From positions 1 to 16,586 of the forward strand of contig CAAGDE010000129.1 in assembly GCA_900768535.1 (NCBI GenBank): a stretch of DNA of 16,586 nt, in the 5' to 3' direction. The translations under genes were made by a program, and so were the position numbers. The notes below the pieces were generated by a model. The model was not told the DNA's origin, did no database searches, and saw only the letters and a program-made list of their open reading frames with translations. Position 1 is the stretch's first letter. Every line of letters starts with the position of its first letter. Shown one piece after another: positions 7,709-15,059 of this stretch. Source of the stretch: Clostridia bacterium (GTDB lineage: Bacteria > Bacillota > Clostridia > Oscillospirales > CAG-272).

Positions 7709-8298
7709 TTCATTTCCTCCCGGTTATTTTTGTATTTTTGCATGAACATGATGATGCTCTGTTTCAGTACCTCAAGCTGACTTTTGAGGTAGTATTCATC
7801 CTCGAACATCGCATAGTGGACGCTGGCGCGGATGAGGATGAAGATCAGCGGCGTCAGCACCTCGCACGGGATGCCGAGTTTCGGTTCGAGATGCTTGGCG
7901 TATTCGGTATAGCGCTCGTTGACGCCCAAAAAGAATTTCTTTCCGTATTCAATATATTTCGGATGGGTATAAATCTGATACATCAAACGGTACTTTTTCC
8001 CGTGCTGCTGCGCCGTCCAATACGGGATCTCGTCAATGAAACGCATGAGGTCCCCCGGATCGGTCGGAGACTTTTTCATAAAGTCATCCTCCACCTTTTC
8101 CATACAGAAGGCGGTCGACTCAATGATCAGGTCATCCAGATTTTTGAAATAGCAGTAAAGGTTGCCCGTTGTGCAGTTGCAGGCATTCGCCAGTGCCTTG
8201 ATCCCCGTGCCGGTAAGCCCGTTTTCGGCGTAGCACGCAAAGCACTTTGTCATAATTTCTTCCTTCTTAAGGTTATGCTGCTGCTCGGTTACTTTCAT
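7705..8298 (-). CDS. TetR/AcrR-family transcriptional regulator
   Basis: The product is 197 residues, normal for the family. The N-terminus carries the TetR helix-turn-helix: EEIMTKCFACYAENG (residues 13-27), then TGIKALANACNCTTGNLYCYF (31-51) with the recognition helix near 43-50. The rest is a helical ligand-binding and dimerisation domain with no recognisable ligand signature. The start is set by GGAGGGAG about four bases before the ATG. The last bases form ATGA with the start of the 1718-residue protein gene, so both are surely on one transcript and may be translationally coupled. A strong extended -10 promoter lies upstream. Control of its own operon is likely by family habit; the inducer is unknown. 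Confidence 0.9.
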   Translation of the reverse strand: MKVTEQQHNLKKEEIMTKCFACYAENGLTGTGIKALANACNCTTGNLYCYFKNLDDLIIESTAFCMEKVEDDFMKKSPTDPGDLMRFIDEIPYWTAQQHGKKYRLMYQIYTHPKYIEYGKKFFLGVNERYTEYAKHLEPKLGIPCEVLTPLIFILIRASVHYAMFEDEYYLKSQLEVLKQSIIMFMQKYKNNREEMK

Positions 8299-8318
8299 TG
8301 ATCTCCCTCCAGGTCAAA

Positions 8319-8344
8319 TACTGATTGTTTGTTTATTATTAGTA
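8319..8344 (-). promoter_or_regulatory. candidate operator for the TetR-type regulator
   Basis: An imperfect inverted repeat, TACTGAT (8319-8325) and ATTAGTA (8338-8344), has six of seven pairs matching across a 12-base spacer. It overlaps the -10 box at 8341-8346 and the likely start point. The position suits autorepression, but the repeat is short and could be chance. Confidence 0.35.
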
Positions 8345-8369
8345 TACCATATCGGGATAAAAAAAGCAA
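8341..8369 (-). promoter_or_regulatory. sigma-A promoter with extended -10 for the tetR/surface-protein operon
   Basis: On the - strand: -35 TTGCTT (8364-8369), 17-base spacer, -10 TATACT (8341-8346) preceded by TGG, an extended -10. The predicted start is near 8334, giving a leader of about 35 bases. Confidence 0.8.
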
Positions 8370-8379
8370 TAGAAAAAAA

Positions 8380-8680
8380 CATTTTTGAGAAAATTCATAT
8401 TTTATACAAAGTCGGAAAGCCAATCTCTGAATGATTTTCACCGGAAAGGAGAAAACAAAGATAAAATGATCGGCAAAAAAGGTTCTCGCAGGATGCAAGT
8501 AACTTTTGCATGGCGGAAAGCAATGCGCCCCAAGCGTTCCCACCTCTGCGTCCGCTTCCTCGTCCGAAATCCCCAAAACACGCGAGGGCATCCGAACCCA
8601 TATCCGCAAATCCGGTCGCGGAGATCGGGTCGGTTATCCCACACGTATTCATGGCAGAGAAGGGCCGGTGCGGCTTCATG
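8380..8680. other. 300-base stretch with no supported gene
   Basis: Between the tetR promoter and the terminator of the transaminase operon there is first an AT-rich part (to about 8465), then a GC-rich part. The GC-rich part carries a small inverted repeat, ATGCAA (8493-8498) and TTGCAT (8506-8511). On the + strand AAGGAG at 8446-8451 stands 14 bases before an ATG at 8465, which opens a very basic frame of about 70 codons. Its spacing is poor and its composition looks non-protein. No RNA family is recognised. Confidence 0.4.
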
Positions 8681-8724
8681 AAAAGACCCGACCGTCACAA
8701 TTTGTGTGGCGGTCGGGTATTTTA
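8681..8724. terminator. terminator of the glucosaminidase/transaminase operon
   Basis: A 9-bp stem ACCCGACCG (8686-8694) with CGGTCGGGT (8710-8718) can extend with CAC/GTG pairs inside. On the - strand it ends in TCTTTTC; on the + strand it is followed by ATTTTATC. It lies about 120 bases past the transaminase stop, so that mRNA carries a 3' tail of this length. Confidence 0.75.
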
Positions 8725-8843
8725 TCAACGGCTCCGAAGGCGTGGATGCCCTTTTCCGGCGGGGGCTTGGTGGCATTCGGTTCTTCTTTCCTGGGATGGG
8801 AGGAAGCAGGATTCGGGGTAGTGTTCCGGGGGGCTTCCGCTTC

Positions 8844-9689
8844 CTACCTCTCGGTTTTATCCATGAAGTCGCGGAGAAGCGCGGACTGGAGGAGGGAGAG
8901 GGTGTGCGGGGCTTTGCCGCCGACGGGGGTGCCGTCGAGTTCGATGACGGGAATGCAGAGGGCGGAGGCGGAGGTGACAAGAATTTCATCGGCGCGGAGA
9001 AGCTCCTCGGGGGAGAATTCGCGTTCCATGACAGGGATATCATGCGCCAGGCATTCCCGGATGAGATGTGCCCGCGCGGTGCCGGCGTAGATGTGGCAGT
9101 CGTCGGGGTGCGTGATCAGGGTACCGTTTTGCAGGATGGAAAGGTTGGAGTGCGCGCACTCGGTGACAACGCCGTCCCGAATAAGGATGCATTCGTCCAC
9201 CCCTGCTTCGCGCGCCGCCTCGCTGGCAAGGACGTTCGGGATCAGGTTGAGGGATTTGGCATTGCAGTGCGAAAAGCGCGTGTCGGGGTAGGTGATACAG
9301 CGGAAGGGGATGTGCAGATCGCGGATTTTCATCGGGCGGAGCATCATCCACAGGTTGGCGCGGTCGGTGCTGTCCGGAAAAGCGTGCGTGCGGAAGCCGG
9401 TGCCGCGGCTGAACTGCATATAAACCCACTGCTCGCCGTCATCCACGCGGGCGATCAGGTCACGCACCAGATCGGCAAGCGCGGCATGACCGATGGGCGG
9501 GGTGATGCGCAGCAGTGCGGCGCTCCGGAACAGGCGGTCGATGTGCTCATCCAGCTCGAACGGGCAGTGATTCCGGCTGAAGGTGACGTCATAGACGCCG
9601 TCGCCGAAGTAGCAGGCGCGGTCGAGCATCGGAACCTGCATCCGGTCCAGCTCGTCAACCGTGCCGTTGTAATAACCCAGTGTTTGCAA
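8844..9689 (-). CDS. dat: D-amino-acid transaminase (class IV, PLP-dependent)
   Basis: It interconverts D-alanine and D-glutamate with their 2-oxo acids, supplying D-glutamate for peptidoglycan. The best start is TTG at 9687-9689, seven bases after AAAAGGAGG; the frame has no ATG near it and upstream codons read as junk. From TTG the protein has 281 residues, normal for the family. Key residues fall at numbers I recall from the Bacillus enzyme: Lys145 (CNAKSLNLIPN) binds PLP and Glu177 (VVTECAHSN) contacts the pyridine nitrogen. The R-x-H pair typical of D-specific members is R100/H102 (GFRTHAFP), which argues against a branched-chain transaminase or aminodeoxychorismate lyase. GDGVYDV at 29-35 fits the fold. 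It starts 34 bases after the glucosaminidase gene and probably shares its transcript. It is cytosolic. Confidence 0.9.
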   Translation of the reverse strand: MQTLGYYNGTVDELDRMQVPMLDRACYFGDGVYDVTFSRNHCPFELDEHIDRLFRSAALLRITPPIGHAALADLVRDLIARVDDGEQWVYMQFSRGTGFRTHAFPDSTDRANLWMMLRPMKIRDLHIPFRCITYPDTRFSHCNAKSLNLIPNVLASEAAREAGVDECILIRDGVVTECAHSNLSILQNGTLITHPDDCHIYAGTARAHLIRECLAHDIPVMEREFSPEELLRADEILVTSASALCIPVIELDGTPVGGKAPHTLSLLQSALLRDFMDKTER

Positions 9690-9723
9690 GTGTGATCCTC
9701 CTTTTGGGGTGCTTTGATCGTTG

Positions 9724-11841
9724 TCACCGTTCCGCCAGAGCGCGCAGGTAGGCTTTGACCGGCTCGGAGTATCCCGCAGCGGTGTCGGCGAGCGCGGCGG
9801 CGGCAACCATGGCGGCACTCCGGCGGGAGGAGCCGCTTGCGGTCAGCGTCCGTGCGCTCCCGTCCGAATAGCGGAGCGTGGCGGAAAAGGTGACGGAAAA
9901 ATCGTCGTGCAGATCGGACTGTGTGACAAGATCTGGCGTGCGGACGGTCAGGTGCCCGGCGGATTGTCCGGTCCCTGTCATCAGCGGAACCTCGGAGCCG
10001 ACACCCTGCCGGAACAGCCTGGCGGACAGTGTGGCGGAGCCGGCGGGGAGCGCGTTCAGCTGGGCGAGGGGAATTTCCGCCTCAAACCGCAGATGCGTGG
10101 CACCGGAGAGGTCGCCGGTATACAGCGCGGCACCCTCCAGCTCCCGGAAGGTCAGAAAGATCGCCGTGTAGGTGGTATCGCGGGTCAGAATCAGCTCGTA
10201 GCCGGATGGATACACCGTCCCGTCCGACCCGACATAGCCGGCGAATTCGGGATCGCTGCACAGGGGAAAGGTGTAGCGGTCACCCATATAGCGGCTCTTG
10301 ACCTCCACCGCGTTGCCTGCCCGCAGGGTCAGCGTGACCTTCGGCGGGGGAACGACCGTGACGGTGACAGCCGCGCAGAGCGTGTGCGTGGCGGTGCGCT
10401 TTTTTTCGTAGTCGTGGCAGGCACGGACGGTCAGAAGGTGATCGCCCCACGCCGGCAGATCCTCCGGTCGGAACGTGATGCCAAAGCCGTCCTCCGTCAC
10501 CGGGAGGGGCTGCCATTCGCCGCCGTCCCAGGCATATTCATAGCTCACGGCGCCGTAGGAATGCGTCAGACTGCCCAAGAGCGTCAGCGTGGCGTTGTGA
10601 TTGACCGAAGCGGAGCCGAAAACGGCGTCTTGGACGGCGCTCCCGGAGACCGGCTGGCGGAGCACGCTCTGATAGCTGTAGCGGGTATCCGCCGCGGCGT
10701 AGGTGGCGCACTCTCCCTTGGCGGGATCAGCCGATGCGACGGTCGGCATTCCCTTGTAGACCGGAATGCGGAAGGTGCAGGCACGGTCGGTCAGCCCGTT
10801 GGCGGCAAAAAAGCCGTACAGGAGGCGACCCTCGCTCAGGGCGCCGCCGACGTTCTGCATATACTGGTGCGGATTGCCTGCGGTGTTGACATCGAATTTC
10901 TGCAGGTAGATGGTGGACTGCCCCTTGGAGATGTAGTCCTGACTCAAAAATTTCGCACCGCCGCGCAGAGCTTTCCATCTGGTGTTCCAGTTGTGGGACT
11001 TCGCGTAGGTCAGCGCATTGCGGTAGATGCTGAACACGCCGTCCCCGCTGGCTTTGATGTTGAACAGGTTGTAGTAGCCGTTCAGCGCCAGCAGCTCCTC
11101 CTCGTTTGCCTCTCCGGGCTTGGGCGGCTTGACCTGCCTGCCGTCCGCGGTGGTTGCGGTCTGGTTTTTATAGTAATCGGCGAGCAGGGTGCCGCATTTG
11201 CCGGTGAGCAGGGGGGAGGTTCCGCTGCCCTGCTCCTGACGGAGCTTGACCGCAAGAAAGACGGGATCCACACCGACATCCTCGCCGACCTCAATCAGAT
11301 ATTCGGCGTAGGTCTTGCCGTTCTCCAGGACGGCATCCTCCATAAAGGTGCCGGCAAGCACTGCGTCCAGGTCGGCGGGGGTCAGCGTACCGGACTGCTT
11401 CTGCTCGTAGAACTGGAACAGATCCGCCTCGCTTAGGAAATTCCGGGGATCGAGGAAATAGGCGACCGCCGCCGCCGATGCCTGGTAGTAGCCGGAATCG
11501 TACAGCGTTTGGTTGTCTGCATGGCGGTAGGCGGAAAAATCAGCCTTCCCGCTGATGAGGTTGGTGCGCGGATTTGCCGTTTCCAGGCTGACCGCTTCCT
11601 TCCACGACCGGCTGACGGTCAGCGGCTCAAACTCCCACGCGGGGTAGAGCAGATGGATGCGGGTCAGGCGTGCGGCGTAGTCATCGGGGAAGCCTTTTTC
11701 CCGCAGAGCGTGATAGTATGTAAGCGCCGCACCGGTAAAGGGCGGCTCGGTCCCGACAATGCGGACGGCAAGTCCCGCAACGAGCAGTGCGACCGTCAGA
11801 ACGGACAGAAGCGCGGTGAGAATTCGGTTCCTTTTCTTCAT
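9724..11841 (-). CDS. exported N-acetylglucosaminidase (GH73/LytD-like autolysin)
   Basis: The product is 705 residues. GGAGGAGG stands just before the ATG at 11839-11841; the frame runs upstream but lacks a ribosome site there. Residues 1-29 are a signal peptide or N-terminal anchor. Residues 60-170 carry the pattern of clostridial glucosaminidases: YPAWEFEPL, then NLIS, then AVAYFLDPRNFL, then GTFM. The catalytic domain spans about 185-340, with LAVKLRQEQG (Glu203 the likely acid), GYYNLFNIKASG (255-266), GGAKFLSQDYISKGQSTIYLQKF in part (294-316) and HQYMQNV (325-331). It should cut GlcNAc-MurNAc bonds in peptidoglycan. Residues about 370-560 are Ig-like repeats and about 560-705 are beta-rich with no known name; they may bind the wall. 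Followed after 34 bases by the D-amino-acid transaminase gene. Confidence 0.88.
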   Translation of the reverse strand: MKKRNRILTALLSVLTVALLVAGLAVRIVGTEPPFTGAALTYYHALREKGFPDDYAARLTRIHLLYPAWEFEPLTVSRSWKEAVSLETANPRTNLISGKADFSAYRHADNQTLYDSGYYQASAAAVAYFLDPRNFLSEADLFQFYEQKQSGTLTPADLDAVLAGTFMEDAVLENGKTYAEYLIEVGEDVGVDPVFLAVKLRQEQGSGTSPLLTGKCGTLLADYYKNQTATTADGRQVKPPKPGEANEEELLALNGYYNLFNIKASGDGVFSIYRNALTYAKSHNWNTRWKALRGGAKFLSQDYISKGQSTIYLQKFDVNTAGNPHQYMQNVGGALSEGRLLYGFFAANGLTDRACTFRIPVYKGMPTVASADPAKGECATYAAADTRYSYQSVLRQPVSGSAVQDAVFGSASVNHNATLTLLGSLTHSYGAVSYEYAWDGGEWQPLPVTEDGFGITFRPEDLPAWGDHLLTVRACHDYEKKRTATHTLCAAVTVTVVPPPKVTLTLRAGNAVEVKSRYMGDRYTFPLCSDPEFAGYVGSDGTVYPSGYELILTRDTTYTAIFLTFRELEGAALYTGDLSGATHLRFEAEIPLAQLNALPAGSATLSARLFRQGVGSEVPLMTGTGQSAGHLTVRTPDLVTQSDLHDDFSVTFSATLRYSDGSARTLTASGSSRRSAAMVAAAALADTAAGYSEPVKAYLRALAER

Positions 11842-11878
11842 GTAACCTCCTCCGTGGGGAAAATACGGGTCTGATACT

Positions 11879-11907
11879 ATTATATCACAAATCCTGCGTT
11901 TTGGGAA
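11879..11907 (-). promoter_or_regulatory. sigma-A promoter of the glucosaminidase/transaminase operon
   Basis: On the - strand: -35 TTCCCA (11902-11907), 17-base spacer, consensus -10 TATAAT (11879-11884) preceded by TGA, an extended -10. The predicted start near 11872 leaves a leader of about 30 bases. Confidence 0.8.
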
Positions 11908-12052
11908 GCGGATTTCGGAAAAAATATGGCAGAGCTTTTGCATCGGGGAGGGCGGGTGCTTTTGGGTGTGTATGGATATGGGTGTCGCGTTGGCTTGACA
12001 GCACGGGATGTTGGGCTGTGCGCTCATCGGTTGGCATCAATCGCCTGCCTGC

Positions 12053-12097
12053 AAAATCAAAACGCACCGCCGGCGGACGGTTCCGTTGGCGGTGCGT
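12053..12097 (-). terminator. terminator of the oxidoreductase gene
   Basis: A 10-bp perfect stem ACGCACCGCC (12062-12071) with GGCGGTGCGT (12088-12097) is followed on the - strand by TTTTGATTTTG. It lies 15 bases past the oxidoreductase stop and separates that gene from the glucosaminidase promoter. Confidence 0.85.
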
Positions 12098-12111
12098 GAT
12101 GTATGGGAGAA

Positions 12112-13173
12112 TCAGAAGGTGAGCTCCTTCTTCTGATCGGCGGAGTCGTAGAGCGCCTGCAGCAGCTTGGCGCTTTCCAGGATGTTGTCGATGTGCGTTT
12201 TGGTGTGCTCGCCGGTTTCCAGGGCACAGAGGAACGCCTCATCCTCCTTCTTGTACATATTGGGGATGTTGTAGATCGGGTGCTTGTGAACCAGCACGCC
12301 GTTCTCCTCGGTCCACCAGTCAAAATCCTTGCCGTAGTGCAGACGGATGCCGCCTTTGTCGCCCATGAAATCGACGAACATTTCATCCTCGCCGATGTTC
12401 TGTGCCCAGGCACCGTTGAAGGAGATGCTTGCCTTGTCGGTGCGGATGTAGCCCGTGACAAAGTCATCCACATCATTGGTGCCCTTCAGATCCATGGTGT
12501 CCTCTGCCCACATGGACTTGTAGAGGTAGCTGCCCATATCCTTAGCCATTTCGTTGTAGGTGTCGCAGGTGACGGTTTTCAGCTTGGCACCGCCGAGGAT
12601 GTAAAGGATCAGATCCAGGAAGTGGATGCCCCAGTCGATCAGCACGCCGCCGCCGGACTGCGATTTGGTGGTAAACGCACCGCCCAGTCCGGGGATGCAG
12701 CGGTAGCTGCGGAAGGAGCAGTAGACGTGATAGAGCTTGCCCAGCTTGCCGGAGGCGTTCAGCTCTTCGATCAGCTCCACCGACTTCTGGTAGCGGTTGC
12801 AGACGCCGATGTTGAGCAGCTTGCCCTGCTTTTTCGCTTCCGCCGCCATTTCCAGGGAGAGCGGATAGCTGACGGTGATGGGCTTTTCGCACAGGACGTG
12901 CTTGCCGGCGCGGAGCGCATCCATGGTGACGGTGTAGTGCGCGTAGTTCGGGGTCAGGACCCAGACCGCCTCGACTTCGGGATCCTTCAGGGCAATGCTG
13001 TAGTCCGTAATTGCCTGCTCACAGCCGTATTTTGAGACTGCAAGCTCTGCCTTCTCCGGAATCAGGTCGCAGGCGTATTTCACCCGGACGTTTTCAATTT
13101 CCTTCAGAGCCGGAAGGTGTGCATTCTGTGCAATTCTTCCGCAACCGATCACCGCAACGCAGTGTTTTTTCAT
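12112..13173 (-). CDS. Gfo/Idh/MocA-family NAD(P)-dependent oxidoreductase
   Basis: The product is 353 residues, typical length. The N-terminal Rossmann domain has VIGCGRIA (residues 9-15) for the dinucleotide and the family motif CEKP (95-98) with catalytic Lys97. The C-terminal alpha/beta domain has GGGVLIDWGIHFLD (174-187), giving the D-x3-H pair Asp180/His184 used in proton transfer on sugar or inositol substrates. The family oxidises or reduces hydroxyl groups of sugars, inositols or their derivatives; the substrate cannot be read from sequence. No sugar transporter or kinase lies beside it, and it is transcribed alone between its own promoter and terminator. The ribosome site is GAGGATGATACC before the ATG at 13171-13173. 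Cytosolic. Family call is secure; specific function is open. Confidence 0.92.
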   Translation of the reverse strand: MKKHCVAVIGCGRIAQNAHLPALKEIENVRVKYACDLIPEKAELAVSKYGCEQAITDYSIALKDPEVEAVWVLTPNYAHYTVTMDALRAGKHVLCEKPITVSYPLSLEMAAEAKKQGKLLNIGVCNRYQKSVELIEELNASGKLGKLYHVYCSFRSYRCIPGLGGAFTTKSQSGGGVLIDWGIHFLDLILYILGGAKLKTVTCDTYNEMAKDMGSYLYKSMWAEDTMDLKGTNDVDDFVTGYIRTDKASISFNGAWAQNIGEDEMFVDFMGDKGGIRLHYGKDFDWWTEENGVLVHKHPIYNIPNMYKKEDEAFLCALETGEHTKTHIDNILESAKLLQALYDSADQKKELTF

Positions 13174-13223
13174 GGTATCATCCTCTTTTCAAAGACTTTT
13201 GCGGGGGAGCCCGCTGTATCTGC

Positions 13224-13252
13224 ATTATAGCATCAAATCGGGCGTTTGTCTT
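13224..13252 (-). promoter_or_regulatory. sigma-A promoter of the oxidoreductase gene
   Basis: On the - strand: -10 TATAAT (13224-13229), 17-base spacer, -35 AAGACA (13247-13252). The weak -35 box lies within a perfect inverted repeat, as expected of a controlled promoter. The leader of about 43 bases carries a small stem, GCGGG (13201-13205) with CCCGC (13210-13214), ahead of the ribosome site. Confidence 0.7.
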
Positions 13253-13262
13253 TATCAAACGC
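13242..13262 (-). promoter_or_regulatory. inverted repeat over the -35 box, candidate operator
   Basis: GCGTTTG (13242-13248) and CAAACGC (13256-13262) are perfect 7-base complements around a 7-base spacer. The -35 box at 13247-13252 lies across one arm and the spacer. Binding here would block polymerase. The regulator is not in this window except possibly the distant TetR. Confidence 0.55.
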
Positions 13263-13333
13263 TATCCGCTTGTTTAACATTTTTGTACTTTTGAATCGAC
13301 GGACGTTTTTGACGGTAAAAATCGGAAAAAGAC

Positions 13334-13362
13334 TTGTAATCCGGCGCGATTTATGGTACAAT
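13334..13362 (+). promoter_or_regulatory. sigma-A promoter of the ABC-F gene
   Basis: -35 TTGTAA (13334-13339), 17-base spacer, -10 TACAAT (13357-13362) preceded by TGG, an extended -10. It is divergent from the oxidoreductase promoter, with about 80 bases between the two -35 boxes. Confidence 0.8.
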
Positions 13363-13399
13363 AGAAAGGATGATTGAAAAAGGCGGATAGAAAAAACAA

Positions 13400-15004
13400 A
13401 TGATAACAGTCAACAACCTCAGCTTTCACTTCGGCGGTCAGCTTCTGTTCAAGAACGTTGATCTCAAATTCACCCCCGGCAACTGCTACGGCATCATCGG
13501 TGCCAACGGTGCGGGGAAATCGACCTTCCTGCGCATTCTGTGCGGCGAGCTGGAGCCGTCTACTGGCGAGGTCGTCATTCCCGATACCGTCCGGATGTCG
13601 GTTCTGCGGCAGGATCACTTTGCGTTTGACCAATACACGGTCCTTGACACGGTGATGATGGGCAACCGGAAGCTGTGGGACGTGATGAAGGAGAAGGACG
13701 CGATTTACGAAAAAGAGGACTTCACCGAGGCGGACGGCATCCGTGCATCGGAATTGGAGGCGGAATTTGCCGAGATGAACGGCTGGGAGGCGGAATCGGA
13801 GGTCTCCCGTCTGATTCAGGGCTTGGGAATGCCGGTGGAGTCGCTGGAAGCACTGATGTCCACGCTCAAGGAGAGCGAAAAGGTCAAGGTCATGCTGGCG
13901 CAGGCGCTGTTCGGCAACCCCGACATCATCATGCTTGATGAGCCGACCAACGGTCTGGATATGGATGCGGTGCTGTGGCTGGAGGACTTCCTCTCCGACT
14001 ATTTCGGCACGGTGCTTGTCGTTTCCCATGACCGGCACTTCCTCAATGACGTCTGCACGAACATCGTCGACATCGATTACAACGGCATCAAGATGTATGT
14101 CGGTAACTACGAGTTCTGGTACGAGTCCAGCCAGCTGATTCAGCGCATGATGAAGCAGCAGAACAAAAAGGCGGAGGAAAAGATCAAGGAACTGCAGACC
14201 TTCATTTCCCGCTTCTCGGCGAACAAATCCAAATCGCGTCAGGCGCCCTCCCGCCGCAAGCTGCTGGACAAGCTGACGGTGGAAGAGCTGCCGGCGTCCT
14301 CCCGGCGGTATCCGTTCATCGGGTTCGACATGGATCGCGTGGCGGGCAAGGACATTCTGTTTGTCCGCGACCTGACCAAGACCGCGGGCGGCGTGACGCT
14401 GTTCAAAGATCTCTCCTTTACGGTCAACAAGGAGGACAAGATCGCGCTGATCGGCAGCGAGCAGGCGATCACGGCGCTGTTCCGCATTCTGATGGAGGAG
14501 GATACGCCCGACAGCGGCGACTTCAAGTGGGGCGTGAGCATTACCAAATCCTACTTCCCGCATGACAACACGCCGTATTTCAAGGATTGCGACCTCTCCG
14601 TCATTGACTGGCTCGGTCAGTATTCCAAGGAGACCACCGAAACGTATCTGCGCGGGTTCCTCGGCAGAATGCTCTTCTCCGGCGACAGCGTTTTCAAGCC
14701 GGTCAAGGTGCTCTCGGGCGGCGAGAAGGTGCGGTGTATGTTCTCTCGTATGATGCTGTTCGGCTCCAACTTCCTCCTTTTGGATCAGCCGACCGACCAC
14801 CTTGACCTGGAGTCCATCAGTGCGGTGAACAACGGGCTTTCCGCCTTCAGGGGGAATGTGATCTTTTCTTCGCACGACTACGAGCTGGTCAACACCGTTG
14901 CGAACCGGATCATTGAAATCACCCCCGACGGAATGCGCGATTACAGCGGTACGTTTGAGGACTATCTTGCGCGGAAGAAGGAAGAAGAGACCGCGCAGGT
15001 CTGA
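13400..15004 (+). CDS. ABC-F family ATPase, YbiT/YkpA type
   Basis: A soluble protein of 534 residues with two nucleotide-binding domains and no membrane segment. ABC-F proteins bind the ribosome E site and act in translation control or, in some members, antibiotic resistance. Domain 1: Walker A GANGAGKST (34-42), Walker B IIMLDE (176-181), switch His210. The linker (about 240-295) is charged and helical, as in the P-site-tRNA interaction arm. Domain 2: signature LSGGEK (438-443), His492. Three elements are degenerate: the signature of domain 1 reads LKESEK (156-161), Walker A of domain 2 reads GSEQAITA with no GK (352-359), and the Walker B glutamate of domain 2 is Gln463 (LLLDQPTDHLDL). The ribosome site is weak (AGGCGG, distant). 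A resistance role is not indicated by the sequence. Confidence 0.93.
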   Translation: MITVNNLSFHFGGQLLFKNVDLKFTPGNCYGIIGANGAGKSTFLRILCGELEPSTGEVVIPDTVRMSVLRQDHFAFDQYTVLDTVMMGNRKLWDVMKEKDAIYEKEDFTEADGIRASELEAEFAEMNGWEAESEVSRLIQGLGMPVESLEALMSTLKESEKVKVMLAQALFGNPDIIMLDEPTNGLDMDAVLWLEDFLSDYFGTVLVVSHDRHFLNDVCTNIVDIDYNGIKMYVGNYEFWYESSQLIQRMMKQQNKKAEEKIKELQTFISRFSANKSKSRQAPSRRKLLDKLTVEELPASSRRYPFIGFDMDRVAGKDILFVRDLTKTAGGVTLFKDLSFTVNKEDKIALIGSEQAITALFRILMEEDTPDSGDFKWGVSITKSYFPHDNTPYFKDCDLSVIDWLGQYSKETTETYLRGFLGRMLFSGDSVFKPVKVLSGGEKVRCMFSRMMLFGSNFLLLDQPTDHLDLESISAVNNGLSAFRGNVIFSSHDYELVNTVANRIIEITPDGMRDYSGTFEDYLARKKEEETAQV

Positions 15005-15014
15005 TTTCAGAAGA

Positions 15015-15049
15015 AAAACACCCCTGCGGCGTTGCCGCAGGGGTGTTTT
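15015..15049. terminator. shared bidirectional terminator
   Basis: A 16-bp perfect stem (15015-15030 with 15034-15049) has a GTT loop. The arms end in AAAA/TTTT, so both strands give a T-tail: TTTT on + and TTTTTCTT on -. It sits in the 55-base gap between the convergent ABC-F and cold-shock genes and serves both. Confidence 0.92.
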
Positions 15050-15059
15050 GTGGTGTCAA

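Noticed and set aside
8465..8681. Small + strand gene with a very basic product
   Set aside because: AAGGAG is too far from the ATG, and the product looks like translated non-coding GC-rich DNA. Kept only as part of the unexplained block.
9690..9818. Upstream extension of the transaminase to an ATG at 9818
   Set aside because: The extra 43 residues are Pro/Arg-rich, overlap the end of the glucosaminidase gene and have no ribosome site; TTG at 9689 has an ideal one and gives family-standard residue numbering.
9721..11436. 571-codon open frame antisense to the glucosaminidase gene
   Set aside because: Gly/Arg/Val-rich mirror of a coding frame with strong third-position G/C bias; no ribosome site.
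11842..12027. Upstream extension of the glucosaminidase
   Set aside because: It would run across the promoter, and the ribosome site and signal peptide both point to the ATG at 11841.
12103..13035. 310-codon open frame antisense to the oxidoreductase
   Set aside because: Shadow of a gene with clear Rossmann and catalytic motifs.
13274..14875. 533-codon open frame antisense to the ABC-F gene
   Set aside because: The + strand has all ABC motifs. The antisense product is Arg/His/Leu/Gln-rich without a recognisable domain or start site.
13400..15004. Antibiotic-resistance ABC-F (Msr/Vga/Lsa type)
   Set aside because: Length, motif layout and linker fit the YbiT/YkpA housekeeping type better, and no resistance context is seen.
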